NCBI GenBank assembly: GCA_023151115.1
Contig: JAKLJP010000016.1
Coordinates: forward strand, 1-64,000
DNA from: Anaerolineae bacterium
GTDB taxonomy: Bacteria > Chloroflexota > Anaerolineae > 4572-78 > J111
DNA length: 64,000 bases
Direction of reading: 5' to 3'
In this document: positions 18,096 through 27,175 of the stretch, in pieces
Layout of the letters: every line of letters begins with the position of its first letter
Position numbering within the stretch: position 1 is the first letter of the stretch
The notes under the pieces: model-generated
The model's input: only the letters and a program-made list of their open reading frames with translations
The model's database searches: none
What the model was told of the DNA's origin: nothing
Translations under genes and position numbers: made by a program

Positions 18096-20576
18096 ATGAA
18101 ACTCACCCCTAAAGATTTGGCCTTATTCGGGCTGGTCAGCTACTTCACCTTCATTGGCGGTACGTTTTACAGCCAGCTTAACTTTTTTTTGCGTGTTGCC
18201 AACCAGGTTATCGTCACCCTGATCCTGGGGGTGTGGTTGTTCAACCGGCTGAGAAAAGGCGCGGGCCTGCCGCGCACCCCCCTGGATGGAGCCATTGCTC
18301 TATATCTAGCCGCCAATTTTTTGAGCGCCGGTCTGGGTCAATCTCCCCGTTTTAGCCTGGAAGGGGTCTGGTTTACGCTGACCCATTTCCTGGCATTTTA
18401 TGTGTTGGTGGATTTGCTGCGCCGGGGCTGGACGGCCCGGCTGGCGCGGGCTTTCCTGATGGCTTCGGCGGTGGTCTGCCTGGTCGGGCTGGCCGAATTT
18501 CTGGCCTGGTATTTTGGCGGAGTCCTGTTTCCGGGCTGGTGGGGTATCGGCGGCTGGCAGCAGCCCATCCCGCCAACTTTTTACCGCCTGGCGATTACCC
18601 TTAACGGCTCGACCCCACTCTCGGCCTACCTGGCCCTGCTGATCCCGCCCGTGCTGGGCCTGCTGCTGACCCTGCCCGCCCGCCACCCGGAGCGCCCGGC
18701 CTTATGGCTGTGGCTGGCCCTGGCCCTGCCGGTCCAAATTTTAACCTTTTCGCGGGCCGGTGTGCTGGCCCTGGCGGTCTCGCTGTCGTTGACGGCGCTG
18801 GGCTGGTCTCTTATCAACGGGCGGCAGCGCTTTTCAATCCGTCCCTATTGGCAGCGGTTGACCCTGTTCCAGCGGCTGCTGGGTTTGGCTGTGGGTGTGC
18901 TGCTGCTGGGACTGGGGCTGTTTTGGCTGCAAAGCAGTTTTGCCAACCGGGCCGGCAGCACCCAATTTCGCTTTGTGCTGTGGGACGTGGCCTTAACCGT
19001 TTTTCAGCAGCATCCTTTGACCGGCGCGGGACCGGGTAATTTTGGCCGGGCGCTGCTGCGTTTGAACCAGGCCGGCCTGCCGCGCTTGCAGATTGCCTCA
19101 GCCCACAATATCTATCTGAACACCGCTGCCGAACTGGGCCTGGCCGGGCTGCTGGCCGGGGGTTATTTACTCTTCCGGTTGGGACAGGCCGGCTGGCAGC
19201 ACTGGCAGCGGTTGACCACTGCCTCGGAGCGGCTGCGGCTGCTAACCTGCGGCGCGGCTCTGGCCGGTCTGTTAGCCCAAACCCTGGTGGATGCTTACAA
19301 CGCCACCCCTATCATTCTGCTGGTGGCGGCCCTGGCCGCTATGATTGTAGCTCCCCTGGACTCCCCACCTGCGCCCCACAGACAGCGTTGGACTGCTACA
19401 CTGGCCGCTGTTTTGTTGGTGGTATATGCCGCCGGTTTTGTCCGGCTGGCCCAGGCCGACCTGTCCTATCAAAGAAGTTTCAGCCGAGAGGAGGCGGGCA
19501 ACCTGCCCGAAGCCGTAGCCCAGGCCCGCCAGTCCCGTGAACTTGACCCCTGGCTGGCCGGGCGGACGTTTCGGCTGGCGCTGTTGGAAGCCCGCCTGGC
19601 TCAGCAGAATGATGATGCTTCGTTGCGGCAAGCGGCTATCGAGCATTACCGGACCGGGCTGGCCCAGGAGCCGATTTGGGGCTTAAATTCGGCCAACCTG
19701 GCCGGGTTGTTGTGGCAGGAGGGGCAGCGGGCCGAGGCCATCTCTGCTATGCAGCGCAGCCTGGCCGCCGAGAAAGAGCCGCTTTACCTGGTCAACCTGG
19801 GTTACTTTTACGAACAAGAGGACCGGTGGGCCGAGGCCCGCGCCGCTTACGGCCAGGCCCTGGCCCTGGAGCCGGACCTGGCCGGCTCGGGTTTTTGGCA
19901 GGCTGCTCCCGCGCGGGCCGAACAGTGGCCGCTAATTGTGGAGGAGGCGCTAAAATATAGCGCCGAGCCAACATTCCTGCCGGTCGAACTGGCCCTGGTG
20001 CGGGCGGAGTTTGACACGGTCGAAGCCCTGCTGGAGCCGGAGCCGGATTTAACGGATGAAACCGTCCGCCACGCCTTGGCCGAGGTTTACCTAAGCCGGA
20101 GGCAGCCCGACCCAGCGGCCGCGCTGCTGGCCCCGGCTAAGCCGGTCAGCGCCGAAGATTATCTGCTGTGGGGGCGCATTAAAGCGCAAGAAGGGGACAA
20201 TACCGCCGAAAAGCTGCTGCGCACCGCCGCCTTTTTGGGCAGTAACCCGGCCTACTATTATCTGGGCCAGCTTTACGAAGGCCGGGGCGATCTGCTCGCC
20301 GCCGAAACTGCTTACCGGCGCGGCTTTTTGCCCCATTTTACGGCGGAAAATATCGAAATCACCATCTACGGCCGGGCCGGCGCCAACGACCTGGCCCCGC
20401 AGTTGTTACGGATTGGGGTCAGTCCAGCGGAAGCCGCCCCCTGGCTGGAACTGGCTCGCCTGTATGAAAGCCAGCAGCGCTGGGATGAGGCCCGCCGGAT
20501 TTATGAGTTTTTGCTGTTGGAAGACCCCTTTTTAAGCGTGAGCCAGGAACGCCTGGCCCGGCTTGAGGGGAAATAA
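18096..20576 (+). CDS. O-antigen ligase/polymerase-like membrane protein with TPR domain
   Basis: An 826-aa protein. The first 430 residues carry about ten to twelve transmembrane helices with the Wzy_C/O-antigen ligase signature in the loop after the middle helices (TGAGPGNFGRALLRL, then ASAHNIYLNTAAELGLAG). The remainder, after an NxxExxxxAR-type helix at about 470, is a series of TPR repeats (e.g. YLVNLGYFYEQEDRWAEARA) to the end. Such fusions are common in Chloroflexota and presumably join or ligate polysaccharide units at the outer face. The substrate is unknown. No other glycan synthesis genes are adjacent, so the pathway cannot be assigned. Confidence 0.85.
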   Translation: MKLTPKDLALFGLVSYFTFIGGTFYSQLNFFLRVANQVIVTLILGVWLFNRLRKGAGLPRTPLDGAIALYLAANFLSAGLGQSPRFSLEGVWFTLTHFLAFYVLVDLLRRGWTARLARAFLMASAVVCLVGLAEFLAWYFGGVLFPGWWGIGGWQQPIPPTFYRLAITLNGSTPLSAYLALLIPPVLGLLLTLPARHPERPALWLWLALALPVQILTFSRAGVLALAVSLSLTALGWSLINGRQRFSIRPYWQRLTLFQRLLGLAVGVLLLGLGLFWLQSSFANRAGSTQFRFVLWDVALTVFQQHPLTGAGPGNFGRALLRLNQAGLPRLQIASAHNIYLNTAAELGLAGLLAGGYLLFRLGQAGWQHWQRLTTASERLRLLTCGAALAGLLAQTLVDAYNATPIILLVAALAAMIVAPLDSPPAPHRQRWTATLAAVLLVVYAAGFVRLAQADLSYQRSFSREEAGNLPEAVAQARQSRELDPWLAGRTFRLALLEARLAQQNDDASLRQAAIEHYRTGLAQEPIWGLNSANLAGLLWQEGQRAEAISAMQRSLAAEKEPLYLVNLGYFYEQEDRWAEARAAYGQALALEPDLAGSGFWQAAPARAEQWPLIVEEALKYSAEPTFLPVELALVRAEFDTVEALLEPEPDLTDETVRHALAEVYLSRRQPDPAAALLAPAKPVSAEDYLLWGRIKAQEGDNTAEKLLRTAAFLGSNPAYYYLGQLYEGRGDLLAAETAYRRGFLPHFTAENIEITIYGRAGANDLAPQLLRIGVSPAEAAPWLELARLYESQQRWDEARRIYEFLLLEDPFLSVSQERLARLEGK

Positions 20577-20584
20577 ATTCATCC

Positions 20585-20750
20585 CAATGCCTCCTTCAGT
20601 TCCTCCAAGTTCCTTCAGTTCCGGCCAAATCCCCTCGCTTGGGGTGGCAAGGGATGCATATGAATACGACCCTCCTCCCTTTCCAGGCTCTCGGTCAGGG
20701 CAGAGGGTTTCGTACACCCGTCTACTGTTTACTGTCTACCGTCTACTTTT
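20585..20750. repeat. Microrepeats between O-antigen ligase-like gene and P450
   Basis: Two unrelated degenerate arrays: CTCCTTCAGTTCCTCCAAGT with further TTCAGTTCC, and GTCTACTGTTTACTGTCTAC with more GTCTACT units at 20720-20750. The second ends eight bases before the P450 ribosome site. Confidence 0.55.
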
Positions 20751-20765
20751 CTTCGAGGTACCCCC

Positions 20766-22121
20766 TTGTCCATCTTTCCCCCTTCTCCTGATAGTCAAAC
20801 CGGCCTCCGCGCTTTGCGGGCTATGATCCGGCAGCGAAGCCCGCTGGCGGCGTTGTCGGTGTTTCATTGTGAATTGGGAGACGTTTTTCGGGTCAATCTG
20901 CCTGGTTTTAATCCTATAACCCTGGTCGGGCCGGAAGCCAATCGTTTTGTGTTGGTCACACAGCGCGACGACCTGCGCTGGCGGGCCGAACACGATCCGA
21001 TCACCCGGTTGCTGCGTAATGGCTTGCTGGTAATTGACGGCGACTGGCACGATACCGTGCGCAGTTATATGAACCCGGCCTTTCACCGGCGCATGCTCAC
21101 CGGTTACGTCGAGGCGATGGTCCGCTACACCGACCAAATCAGCGCCGCCTGGGATGATTCCCCCCGCGATATGCTGGCCGAAATCCGGCGCATCACCCTG
21201 CTTATTTTGGTCGAGACCATGTTCAAGGTAGATCTCAGCCCAGAGATGGACCGGCTGTGGCCGGCGGTGCTGCGGTTGCTGGGCTACATTTCGCCCGGGG
21301 TGTGGCTGATCTGGCGGGACATGCCCCGACCGGACTACACCTATGCTCGCCGCCAAGTTGACCGATATTTGTACGGCCTGATTCAAGCGCGTCGAGAGGC
21401 GCTGCTCAAAAGCAATACCGAGCCAAACGACCTGCTAGGTCTGCTGATAACCACCCCAGACCTGAGCGATGACCTCATCCGTGACCAGATGTTAACCATG
21501 CTCATTGCCGGGCACGATACCAGCACGGCGCTGCTGGCCTGGGCGCTGTATCTGCTGGGCCGCCACCCCGCTGTGCTGGCTCAGGCGCAGGCCGAAATTG
21601 AAACCGTGCTGGGAGACGCCCTGCCCACGCTGGAAACCATGACCGAGTTACGTTACTTGGAGCGGGTCATTAACGAAAGCCTGCGCTTGTATCCCCCGCT
21701 GCACATCGGCACCCGCACCGCCGCCGTTAACCTGGAATTTGGCGGCTATGCCATCCCCGCCGGAACCCGCGTACTCTACTCCCCCTATCTGACCCACCGC
21801 CAGCCGGAATACTGGCCCAACCCCGATTGCTTTGACCCCGACCGTTTTTTGCCGGAACAGAGTCATACCCGCCCGGCCTTTAGCTTTGTCCCCTTCGGCG
21901 GCGGCTCACGGATTTGTATCGGCGCGGCCTTTGCCCAGGTTGAGGCCAAAGTGATCCTGGCTCGGCTGCTGCAGCAGTTTGAGTTGGAGCTGCTTCAGCC
22001 GAAAGTTCATTTGCACATGGGGGTTACGCTCGAACCGAGGCCGGGGGTGGTGATGGTGGCGAGGAGGCGGGAGGCGAGGAGAAAGCCAACTTCGCCGGTT
22101 ATCGGGACGCCGATGACATAG
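20766..22121 (+). CDS. Cytochrome P450
   Basis: A 451-aa soluble heme-thiolate monooxygenase. Landmarks: I-helix oxygen-activation motif AGHDTST, K-helix ExxR as ESLR, the PERF-region DPDRFLPE, and the heme loop FGGGSRICIG with Cys at about residue 384. This is close to bacterial CYP102/CYP4-like or CYP110-like lipid hydroxylases in general pattern, but the family cannot be set by eye. It starts with TTG (GAGG ribosome site seven bases upstream); no ATG in the same frame is near. The last residues (RRREARRK) are encoded by a GAGGCGA-type heptamer array, so the C-terminus appears extended by a repeat. No redox partner gene is adjacent. Confidence 0.93.
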   Translation: MSIFPPSPDSQTGLRALRAMIRQRSPLAALSVFHCELGDVFRVNLPGFNPITLVGPEANRFVLVTQRDDLRWRAEHDPITRLLRNGLLVIDGDWHDTVRSYMNPAFHRRMLTGYVEAMVRYTDQISAAWDDSPRDMLAEIRRITLLILVETMFKVDLSPEMDRLWPAVLRLLGYISPGVWLIWRDMPRPDYTYARRQVDRYLYGLIQARREALLKSNTEPNDLLGLLITTPDLSDDLIRDQMLTMLIAGHDTSTALLAWALYLLGRHPAVLAQAQAEIETVLGDALPTLETMTELRYLERVINESLRLYPPLHIGTRTAAVNLEFGGYAIPAGTRVLYSPYLTHRQPEYWPNPDCFDPDRFLPEQSHTRPAFSFVPFGGGSRICIGAAFAQVEAKVILARLLQQFELELLQPKVHLHMGVTLEPRPGVVMVARRREARRKPTSPVIGTPMT

Positions 22122-22153
22122 GGGTTTTTGGGGAAAGGTGCGTAGGTCACAGA

Positions 22154-22175
22154 CCTTACCTCTTTGAGGGTAAGG
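22154..22175. terminator. Hairpin between convergent P450 and pduE genes
   Basis: CCTTACC, eight-base loop, GGTAAGG. Only an A-rich stretch follows on the plus strand, so this is a weak terminator candidate. Confidence 0.35.
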
Positions 22176-22247
22176 GAAAACTGCTTTGGGGAAAATTTTT
22201 AGTCGCGCTGGGACAATTTTACCACATTTTGAGGAGGAGTGGAAACG

Positions 22248-22661
22248 CTACTCCCGTCGCAGCAGACCCCGCGCCTCGTAAACCGAGGCTGCCTCGCGCA
22301 CAAACCGGGCATTTTCCGGGGCTTGGTATTCTTTTTCCAGTGTCTCGGCCAGGGCTAACAATTCGACCAAGGTGGCCCGGCCGGGGCGGAGGGTTTCGTA
22401 CATCCGCAGCAGGTCGGCGTTGGGCACGGCGGTGAGTTCAGCGGCGCGGCGGAGGTTGGTCGCAAGTTGCGTATAGCCAGCCCGATCAGCAATCTCGGCC
22501 TGGGCGCGCAGCGTCTCGGCGCTGATTTGCAGGTCAGCCGCAGAGAGATGGCCCGCCGCCGCTTCGTCCAAAGTAATCTCAGCCAGCGGCTTGCCGTTGG
22601 CCGCAGAGAGCGACTCGGCGGCATGGGTGATAAGAGGATAGTTGGAGGTAACTTGGCTCAT
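22248..22661 (-). CDS. pduE: Diol/glycerol dehydratase small subunit
   Basis: Gamma subunit of the coenzyme B12-dependent propanediol/glycerol dehydratase, 137 aa. The N-terminal YPLITHAAESLSAANGKPLA and the segment ADLQISAETLRAQAEIADRA match the family pattern (TGKPLxDITLEN followed by LRISPETLxxQAxIA). It lacks the long N-terminal extension that targets PduE to microcompartments in enterics, and no shell-protein genes occur in the window, so a free cytosolic enzyme is inferred. A GAGG ribosome site precedes the ATG. It is co-directional with and downstream of the fused large/medium subunit. Confidence 0.9.
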   Translation of the reverse strand: MSQVTSNYPLITHAAESLSAANGKPLAEITLDEAAAGHLSAADLQISAETLRAQAEIADRAGYTQLATNLRRAAELTAVPNADLLRMYETLRPGRATLVELLALAETLEKEYQAPENARFVREAASVYEARGLLRRE

Positions 22662-22674
22662 CTTAACCTCGATG

Positions 22675-22765
22675 CGTCTTACGTCTTACGTCTTACGTCT
22701 TGCGTCTTGCGTGTTCCGTTGCTTCACGCAAGACGCAAGACGTAACACGTTTCACGCATCACGCC
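22675..22765. repeat. Heptamer hairpin between dehydratase subunit genes (ACGTCTT type)
   Basis: CTTACGTCTTACGTCTTACG and TCTTGCG units face CACGCAAGACGCAAGACGTA. The array occupies the spacer between the fused subunit gene and pduE. Confidence 0.8.
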
Positions 22766-25066
22766 TCACACATCCGGTTCCCAATCAAACAACAACTCCA
22801 CCGGCGGCGCATCCCGAATTTCTTCGGTTTCGCGCCGGTGGAGCAAGGCGGTTTTGACAATCAGGCGCAGCCTGGCCCAGTTGTCCACCTTGACCGCGAC
22901 CGGCTTGACCGGCAAGCCCTGGGCATAGCGGGCGGCGTTACGGCCAATGGCCTCGTAGGTTTCCAAAGTCAGGCTGGGCGACTGCGGGAACAGTTCTAGG
23001 TTGTTCAGCGGGGTCAGGCCGCGTTTCTGGATGACAGTGGTCCCGCGCGATTGCAGGCCAATGGCAATGCCCGACCCGCTCAAGCCGGCCCCGGCGTGAG
23101 CGATGGCGGCGCAGTCGGAGCTGCGATAAATTTTGACCACGCGGGCGGTCAAACCTTCCCTGGCGATGCCGGTCAAAATGGCGGCCAAAACCTCTTCGTG
23201 GGGCACGCCGTTGATGGTCCGGGTCAGCGCCGCGCCAAAGGCCGGCCCCACCGCGACCACTACTTCGGGCCGGCTGACTGCCAAAGCGGTGGCCAACTCG
23301 ACCAATTTTTGCGACGGCTCACCCAGGTTAGCCTGGATAAATTCGCGGGGTGATTTGGCCTGGGGGATCTGCTGCATTTCCTGCCAGCGCTCCGCCTCGG
23401 GGCGATAGCCGCTGCCGGGGCCACGATAATCGTTGGGATCGTTGATGCCGCTGAGCACACGAAAGCCGCGCTCAAAAATAGCCGCCGGCTGCAAATAATC
23501 TCCGGCCAGCCGCTGCCGGCCCATTTCCAGGATATTGACGGCCACCTGGCTGAACCCGTGCCGATGTAAGGCTTTGACCACCGTCAGCACGGTGTCATCC
23601 CCTTGCAGAAAGCGGTCGGCGGCGGCCAAATCGGCGATAAGGTCGCGCTCCGGCATGTCGTCGCTGCTGTGGGCAAAGGTGGCGGCTTCAACTTCCTCAG
23701 CGGTGATGGGCGGAAAGCCCAGTTCGGCATAAACCGCCTGGATGGCCCTGGCCGCTTCGCCGCGGATGGCGGTCACCTCGGCCTCGCCGACGGGCCGCAC
23801 CCCCCCGTCCACCTGCATATCGCGCTGCAACACATTGTAATCGTCAAAATCCTCAGCATCGAAATTGCCGCCGCCAAACAAATTGTCGCGCTTGGGGATG
23901 GCGCTGTAGCCGGAAAAGATAAAATCGGTCCCCGGAATGAATTGCAGCATCAGTTTGGCCGTTTTGCGGATGTCCGAATGGGAGGCCAGGGCGTCGTTGC
24001 CCGAAGCGACTTCCAGGCCGAGCATGGCCGCCAGCAGGTTTTCGGCCAGAATAGCCCGGACGCCGCCGGGCAGCGCTTCGGGCAGGGCCACACAGGAAAT
24101 GGAGCCGTTTTGGACCCCCTGGCTGCCCGCGCCGCGAGTCACCAGTAAACAGCGCGCTTCCAGGTAGAGCATGGAACAGCCTTCGGCGTGGCCCATCAGC
24201 GCTTCGGAGCCGGCGCCGGAGGTAAAGCGGACCTTAATCCCACGCGAGGCATAGGCCGAAGCCAGAAACGCTTTGGACCAGGGGGTGTCGTCGCCGTCAA
24301 CAAAGGCCCGTTCAGTGCCATAGACCGACAGCGTTTCGGCATAGGAGGTCAAGCCTTTCATCGCCAGGCGTAGGCCCAGGGCTTCTTCTACCGCGCATTG
24401 GGTCAGCACGCCGCCCCGCCCGGTTTGGCTGCCGACCAGCACGGCCAGGGCATTGAAAGGCGCATTGCGGGCCACCCGGACGGTGGTTTCGACCTCGGCA
24501 AAGCCGCGCAGAGCCGCTTCGGCGGCGTCGGCGGCCAGCAGGGCCGGATGCTCGCGCCAGTTGGTCACATGGGCTTGATTGGCCGGGGTGCGCCGGACGC
24601 GCATTTTAGCCAGGCCCAGCATCATTTCCAGTACATTCAAATGGCGCATAATCTCGGTGAGTTTAGCCGGGGTACAGCCGCGGGTCAGACGGCGGACTTC
24701 TGCCTGGGGAACATTAATATCTACCAGCAATCGGGCAAGTTGGGCGGAGGGCGTGGCCATCGCTTCTTCGGCCACGGCCAGGTCTAAGCCATGTTCGGCA
24801 ATAAAATGATCAATGGCGTCAAAATCGGCCCGCGCCCGGCCATCCAGCTCAACCACCTGGCCGTTTTCCAGGCGCAGGCTGGGCTGCGGGTCGTAGGGGC
24901 TGTCGGTGACGATCAACCCCGCTTCGGGCCAGGGTTCGACAAAGGTTTCTTTGTTGATGTCTCGGTCGGCTAAAATGGCAAAGCGGCGAGAGCGCATCAT
25001 TGGAACTTCACCGGGGTGGATTTTGATGGAAGTGGGACAGTTTCCAGATTTAATTTCTTGGCTCAT
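22766..25066 (-). CDS. pduCD: Diol/glycerol dehydratase, fused large and medium subunits
   Basis: B12-dependent dehydratase converting 1,2-propanediol to propanal or glycerol to 3-hydroxypropanal. The 766 aa join a large (alpha) subunit, residues 1 to about 555 (RRFAILADRDINKETFVEPW, GSEALMGHAEGCSMLYLEAR, GIQNGSIS-like QGVQNGSISCV), to a medium (beta) subunit, about 575-766 (VVVAVGPAFGAALTRTINGV, KIYRSSDCAAIAHAGAGLSG, LELFPQSP). In most characterised systems these are separate PduC and PduD chains. No reactivase (PduGH/DdrAB) is found in this window. No Shine-Dalgarno sequence is visible; the start lies in an inverted repeat. Confidence 0.93.
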   Translation of the reverse strand: MSQEIKSGNCPTSIKIHPGEVPMMRSRRFAILADRDINKETFVEPWPEAGLIVTDSPYDPQPSLRLENGQVVELDGRARADFDAIDHFIAEHGLDLAVAEEAMATPSAQLARLLVDINVPQAEVRRLTRGCTPAKLTEIMRHLNVLEMMLGLAKMRVRRTPANQAHVTNWREHPALLAADAAEAALRGFAEVETTVRVARNAPFNALAVLVGSQTGRGGVLTQCAVEEALGLRLAMKGLTSYAETLSVYGTERAFVDGDDTPWSKAFLASAYASRGIKVRFTSGAGSEALMGHAEGCSMLYLEARCLLVTRGAGSQGVQNGSISCVALPEALPGGVRAILAENLLAAMLGLEVASGNDALASHSDIRKTAKLMLQFIPGTDFIFSGYSAIPKRDNLFGGGNFDAEDFDDYNVLQRDMQVDGGVRPVGEAEVTAIRGEAARAIQAVYAELGFPPITAEEVEAATFAHSSDDMPERDLIADLAAADRFLQGDDTVLTVVKALHRHGFSQVAVNILEMGRQRLAGDYLQPAAIFERGFRVLSGINDPNDYRGPGSGYRPEAERWQEMQQIPQAKSPREFIQANLGEPSQKLVELATALAVSRPEVVVAVGPAFGAALTRTINGVPHEEVLAAILTGIAREGLTARVVKIYRSSDCAAIAHAGAGLSGSGIAIGLQSRGTTVIQKRGLTPLNNLELFPQSPSLTLETYEAIGRNAARYAQGLPVKPVAVKVDNWARLRLIVKTALLHRRETEEIRDAPPVELLFDWEPDV

Positions 25067-25165
25067 GTTAAGTACTAGTGCAAAGCAGGCCGGGCTCCCA
25101 CGCCCGGCCCTCGGCGGCGTGGGAGCCGCCTCCGCTAAATTGCACTTGTTCTATACATGAGCCAA
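25058..25165. repeat. Nested inverted repeat over the dehydratase start
   Basis: Outer arms TTGGCTCATGT (25058-25068) and ACATGAGCCAA (25155-25165), middle arms AGTGCAA (25077-25083) and TTGCACT (25140-25146), and a central 12-bp perfect stem GGCTCCCACGCC/GGCGTGGGAGCC (25093-25127). The outer left arm contains the start codon of the fused dehydratase gene. Confidence 0.75.
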
Positions 25166-25176
25166 TTTCTTTAATA

Positions 25177-25232
25177 GCGTGGTACGTGGTGCGTAGTGCG
25201 TGGTACGTTTATGTTACGCACTACGCACTACG
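25177..25232. repeat. Heptamer hairpin downstream of the HEAT gene (GTACGTG type)
   Basis: GCGTGGTACGTGGTGCGTAG and GTGCGTG units face TTACGCACTACGCACTACG. It lies 42 bases beyond the HEAT-repeat gene stop. Confidence 0.75.
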
Positions 25233-25273
25233 GGAACTGGAGTTTTATTCTTTTGAAATTGCTTTATTGGTAA

Positions 25274-26293
25274 CTAATGCAGATAGCCCCCCTGCTTGGG
25301 CTGGGCTGACCCGTTGGTGTCGTCGTAATCAAACCAATCGTCGTCATCATCATCTTCTTCAAAGTCGAAAAGGTCAAAGGAGTCGGTAAACAAATTGAGT
25401 TCGTCCAGGGCTTCCTCGGCGGCCAGGGCGATAGATTCAACCTCGCTTTCGAGGCACTCTTCCAGGGCTTCGCGGGCCGCGGGTCCGCCGATGCGCCCCA
25501 AAGCCCAGACGGCCATCTCCTGCACTTGCAGGTCAGGGTCGTCCTCAATCATTTCGACCAGCCGGGCAATGGCCTCGCTAGCCTCCAATTCGCCGGAGGC
25601 GCGGGCAGCCTCGAAACGAATCTCGCTGTTTTCGTTATCCAATTCGGCGATGACCTGGGGCCGCCAGTGAGGGTCGGCGCTGCGGCCCATAGCAAAAATG
25701 GCGCTGACCTGCATCTTTTCGTTCTCGTCGTAATAGGCGTTTTCGATAATCTGGGCTACTGCCGGTTCGCTGGAATAGGCGATGGACTCAATGGCCCGCC
25801 GGCGTACTTCCAGGTCTTCGGCGCTGAGATGGATGGTTTCCAGCAGAGCCTCTTCGGCCAGGAGGGCCTGGTGCTGGTCTATCTCTTCCACCTCACCCAG
25901 GTACACAAAACGGCCCAGGGCGATAGCGGCTGCGGCTCTAACCCCGACCGTGTCATCGGTACGCAATAGGTGAACCAGCGGGCCGATCAGGCTGGGGTCT
26001 TCATTTTCCCATAAGCCATTAATGGCCGAGGTTCGCACCTGGGCGTCTTCGTCGCCCAGGGCTAATAAAAAAACCGGATCGAAATAAACTTCAAAATTAG
26101 CTTCGCCAATCTCGACCAACTCCTGCATAATATCGCGCCGGCGTTGAGTAGGGATGGTTGGCCAGATACTTCTAAAAGCAGCCAGGGCTTCCTGGTTCAT
26201 TTTGGAAAAGATGTAGAGGCTGCTGGTATGCAGTTCCTTATCGCCGGCTATTTGGTTCAATTGTTCTTCAAACGATTTGGTTATCTTGCTCAT
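25274..26293 (-). CDS. HEAT-repeat protein
   Basis: A 339-aa soluble alpha-solenoid. Roughly seven HEAT/PBS-lyase-type repeats cover residues 45-290, recognisable by recurring alternations such as VRTSAINGLWENEDPSLIGP, VRAAAAIALGRFVYLGE, VRRRAIESIAYSSEPAV and VQEMAVWALGRIGGPAAREA. The C-terminus is strongly acidic (FEEDDDDDDWFDYDDTNG). Likely a protein-protein interaction scaffold; no catalytic domain is visible. It is 18 bases downstream of the zinc-ribbon gene on the same strand, suggesting an operon with that gene and the M50 protease. Confidence 0.88.
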   Translation of the reverse strand: MSKITKSFEEQLNQIAGDKELHTSSLYIFSKMNQEALAAFRSIWPTIPTQRRRDIMQELVEIGEANFEVYFDPVFLLALGDEDAQVRTSAINGLWENEDPSLIGPLVHLLRTDDTVGVRAAAAIALGRFVYLGEVEEIDQHQALLAEEALLETIHLSAEDLEVRRRAIESIAYSSEPAVAQIIENAYYDENEKMQVSAIFAMGRSADPHWRPQVIAELDNENSEIRFEAARASGELEASEAIARLVEMIEDDPDLQVQEMAVWALGRIGGPAAREALEECLESEVESIALAAEEALDELNLFTDSFDLFDFEEDDDDDDWFDYDDTNGSAQPKQGGYLH

Positions 26294-26311
26294 GATTAAT
26301 CTTCACTGTCA

Positions 26312-27175
26312 CTATTGCCATAAAAAGGTCCAACGGTCACTCACCTCACTGATCGGCTTGGCGACCTGTTGGCCGTTCTCGGTGGTGATGGCTTCGACAA
26401 AAACGTACCATTCGTATTTGCGACCGGTGAACTGGTCGGCCAAACCCCAGTATAAATCAGGCGGAACAATCCAGAAGTTCTCTTTGACATTGGTGCCGCC
26501 AAACGAAAGCTGCCCATTTTGCAGCCAGGTTAAGCGGACGGCGTAAGTTTCATTCGGCCCGAGCGGCCCCATATCCTGCCAACGTAGAATCAACTCTTCG
26601 CTGCGGCTGTAGATTTTGTCGCCGCTGGGCGCCACCAAAACGGGCTTGCCAAATCGGGGCGTGGGGGTGGGGGTAGTGGTCGGCGTTGGGGTTGGTCCCT
26701 GGGTTGGTAAAACTACGGGCGTCTCCGTTGGCGTCGGCGTCTCGGTTGGCGTGGCGGTTGGCGGGCGGGTTCCGGTTGGGGTGACAGTGGGGGTAGGGGT
26801 ATGGGTTGAGGTTGAAGTTGCCGTTGCGGTCGGAGTCGAGGTGGCTGTAGGGGTCGAGGTGGCCGTCGGCGGGTTGACCATTACCGCTACCTGTTCGGCG
26901 CTGTTAAAAAGAATCGGCCTGACCTGCATCGCCCCAAAAATCAAAGCGACGACTACCAGAACCCCAATAGATAGTTGTAAAATCGGCAGCGGCTTGGCCT
27001 CCAGGTATGCGCCACATTCGGGACATGTCCGCAGCGTAGCCACCGCTGTACGTCCGCAGACCCGGCAGCGAATGCGTCCGAGATTGATAGGCTTGGCCTG
27101 ACCGCAGTGAGGGCACAGGCTCCAATCAGGTTTAACAGGTTCCCCACAGTTGGGACAGGTATAGCCGTCTGGCAT
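26312..27175 (-). CDS. Zinc-ribbon membrane protein with Thr/Pro linker
   Basis: A 287-aa protein. Residues 6-68 hold a double zinc ribbon with four Cys pairs (CPNCG, CPHCG, CRVCG, CPECG). A transmembrane helix follows (about 75-95, LSIGVLVVVALIFGAM), then a low-complexity linker of TPTAT/TPTPT repeats (about 110-180). The external C-terminal domain is beta-rich and resembles fibronectin-III-like folds (EELILRWQDMGPLGPNETYA to RWTFLWQ). The ATG shares its first base with the last base of the upstream rseP stop (TGATG), so translation is coupled. Function unknown; a membrane sensor or cell-surface binding role is only a guess. Confidence 0.85.
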   Translation of the reverse strand: MPDGYTCPNCGEPVKPDWSLCPHCGQAKPINLGRIRCRVCGRTAVATLRTCPECGAYLEAKPLPILQLSIGVLVVVALIFGAMQVRPILFNSAEQVAVMVNPPTATSTPTATSTPTATATSTSTHTPTPTVTPTGTRPPTATPTETPTPTETPVVLPTQGPTPTPTTTPTPTPRFGKPVLVAPSGDKIYSRSEELILRWQDMGPLGPNETYAVRLTWLQNGQLSFGGTNVKENFWIVPPDLYWGLADQFTGRKYEWYVFVEAITTENGQQVAKPISEVSDRWTFLWQ

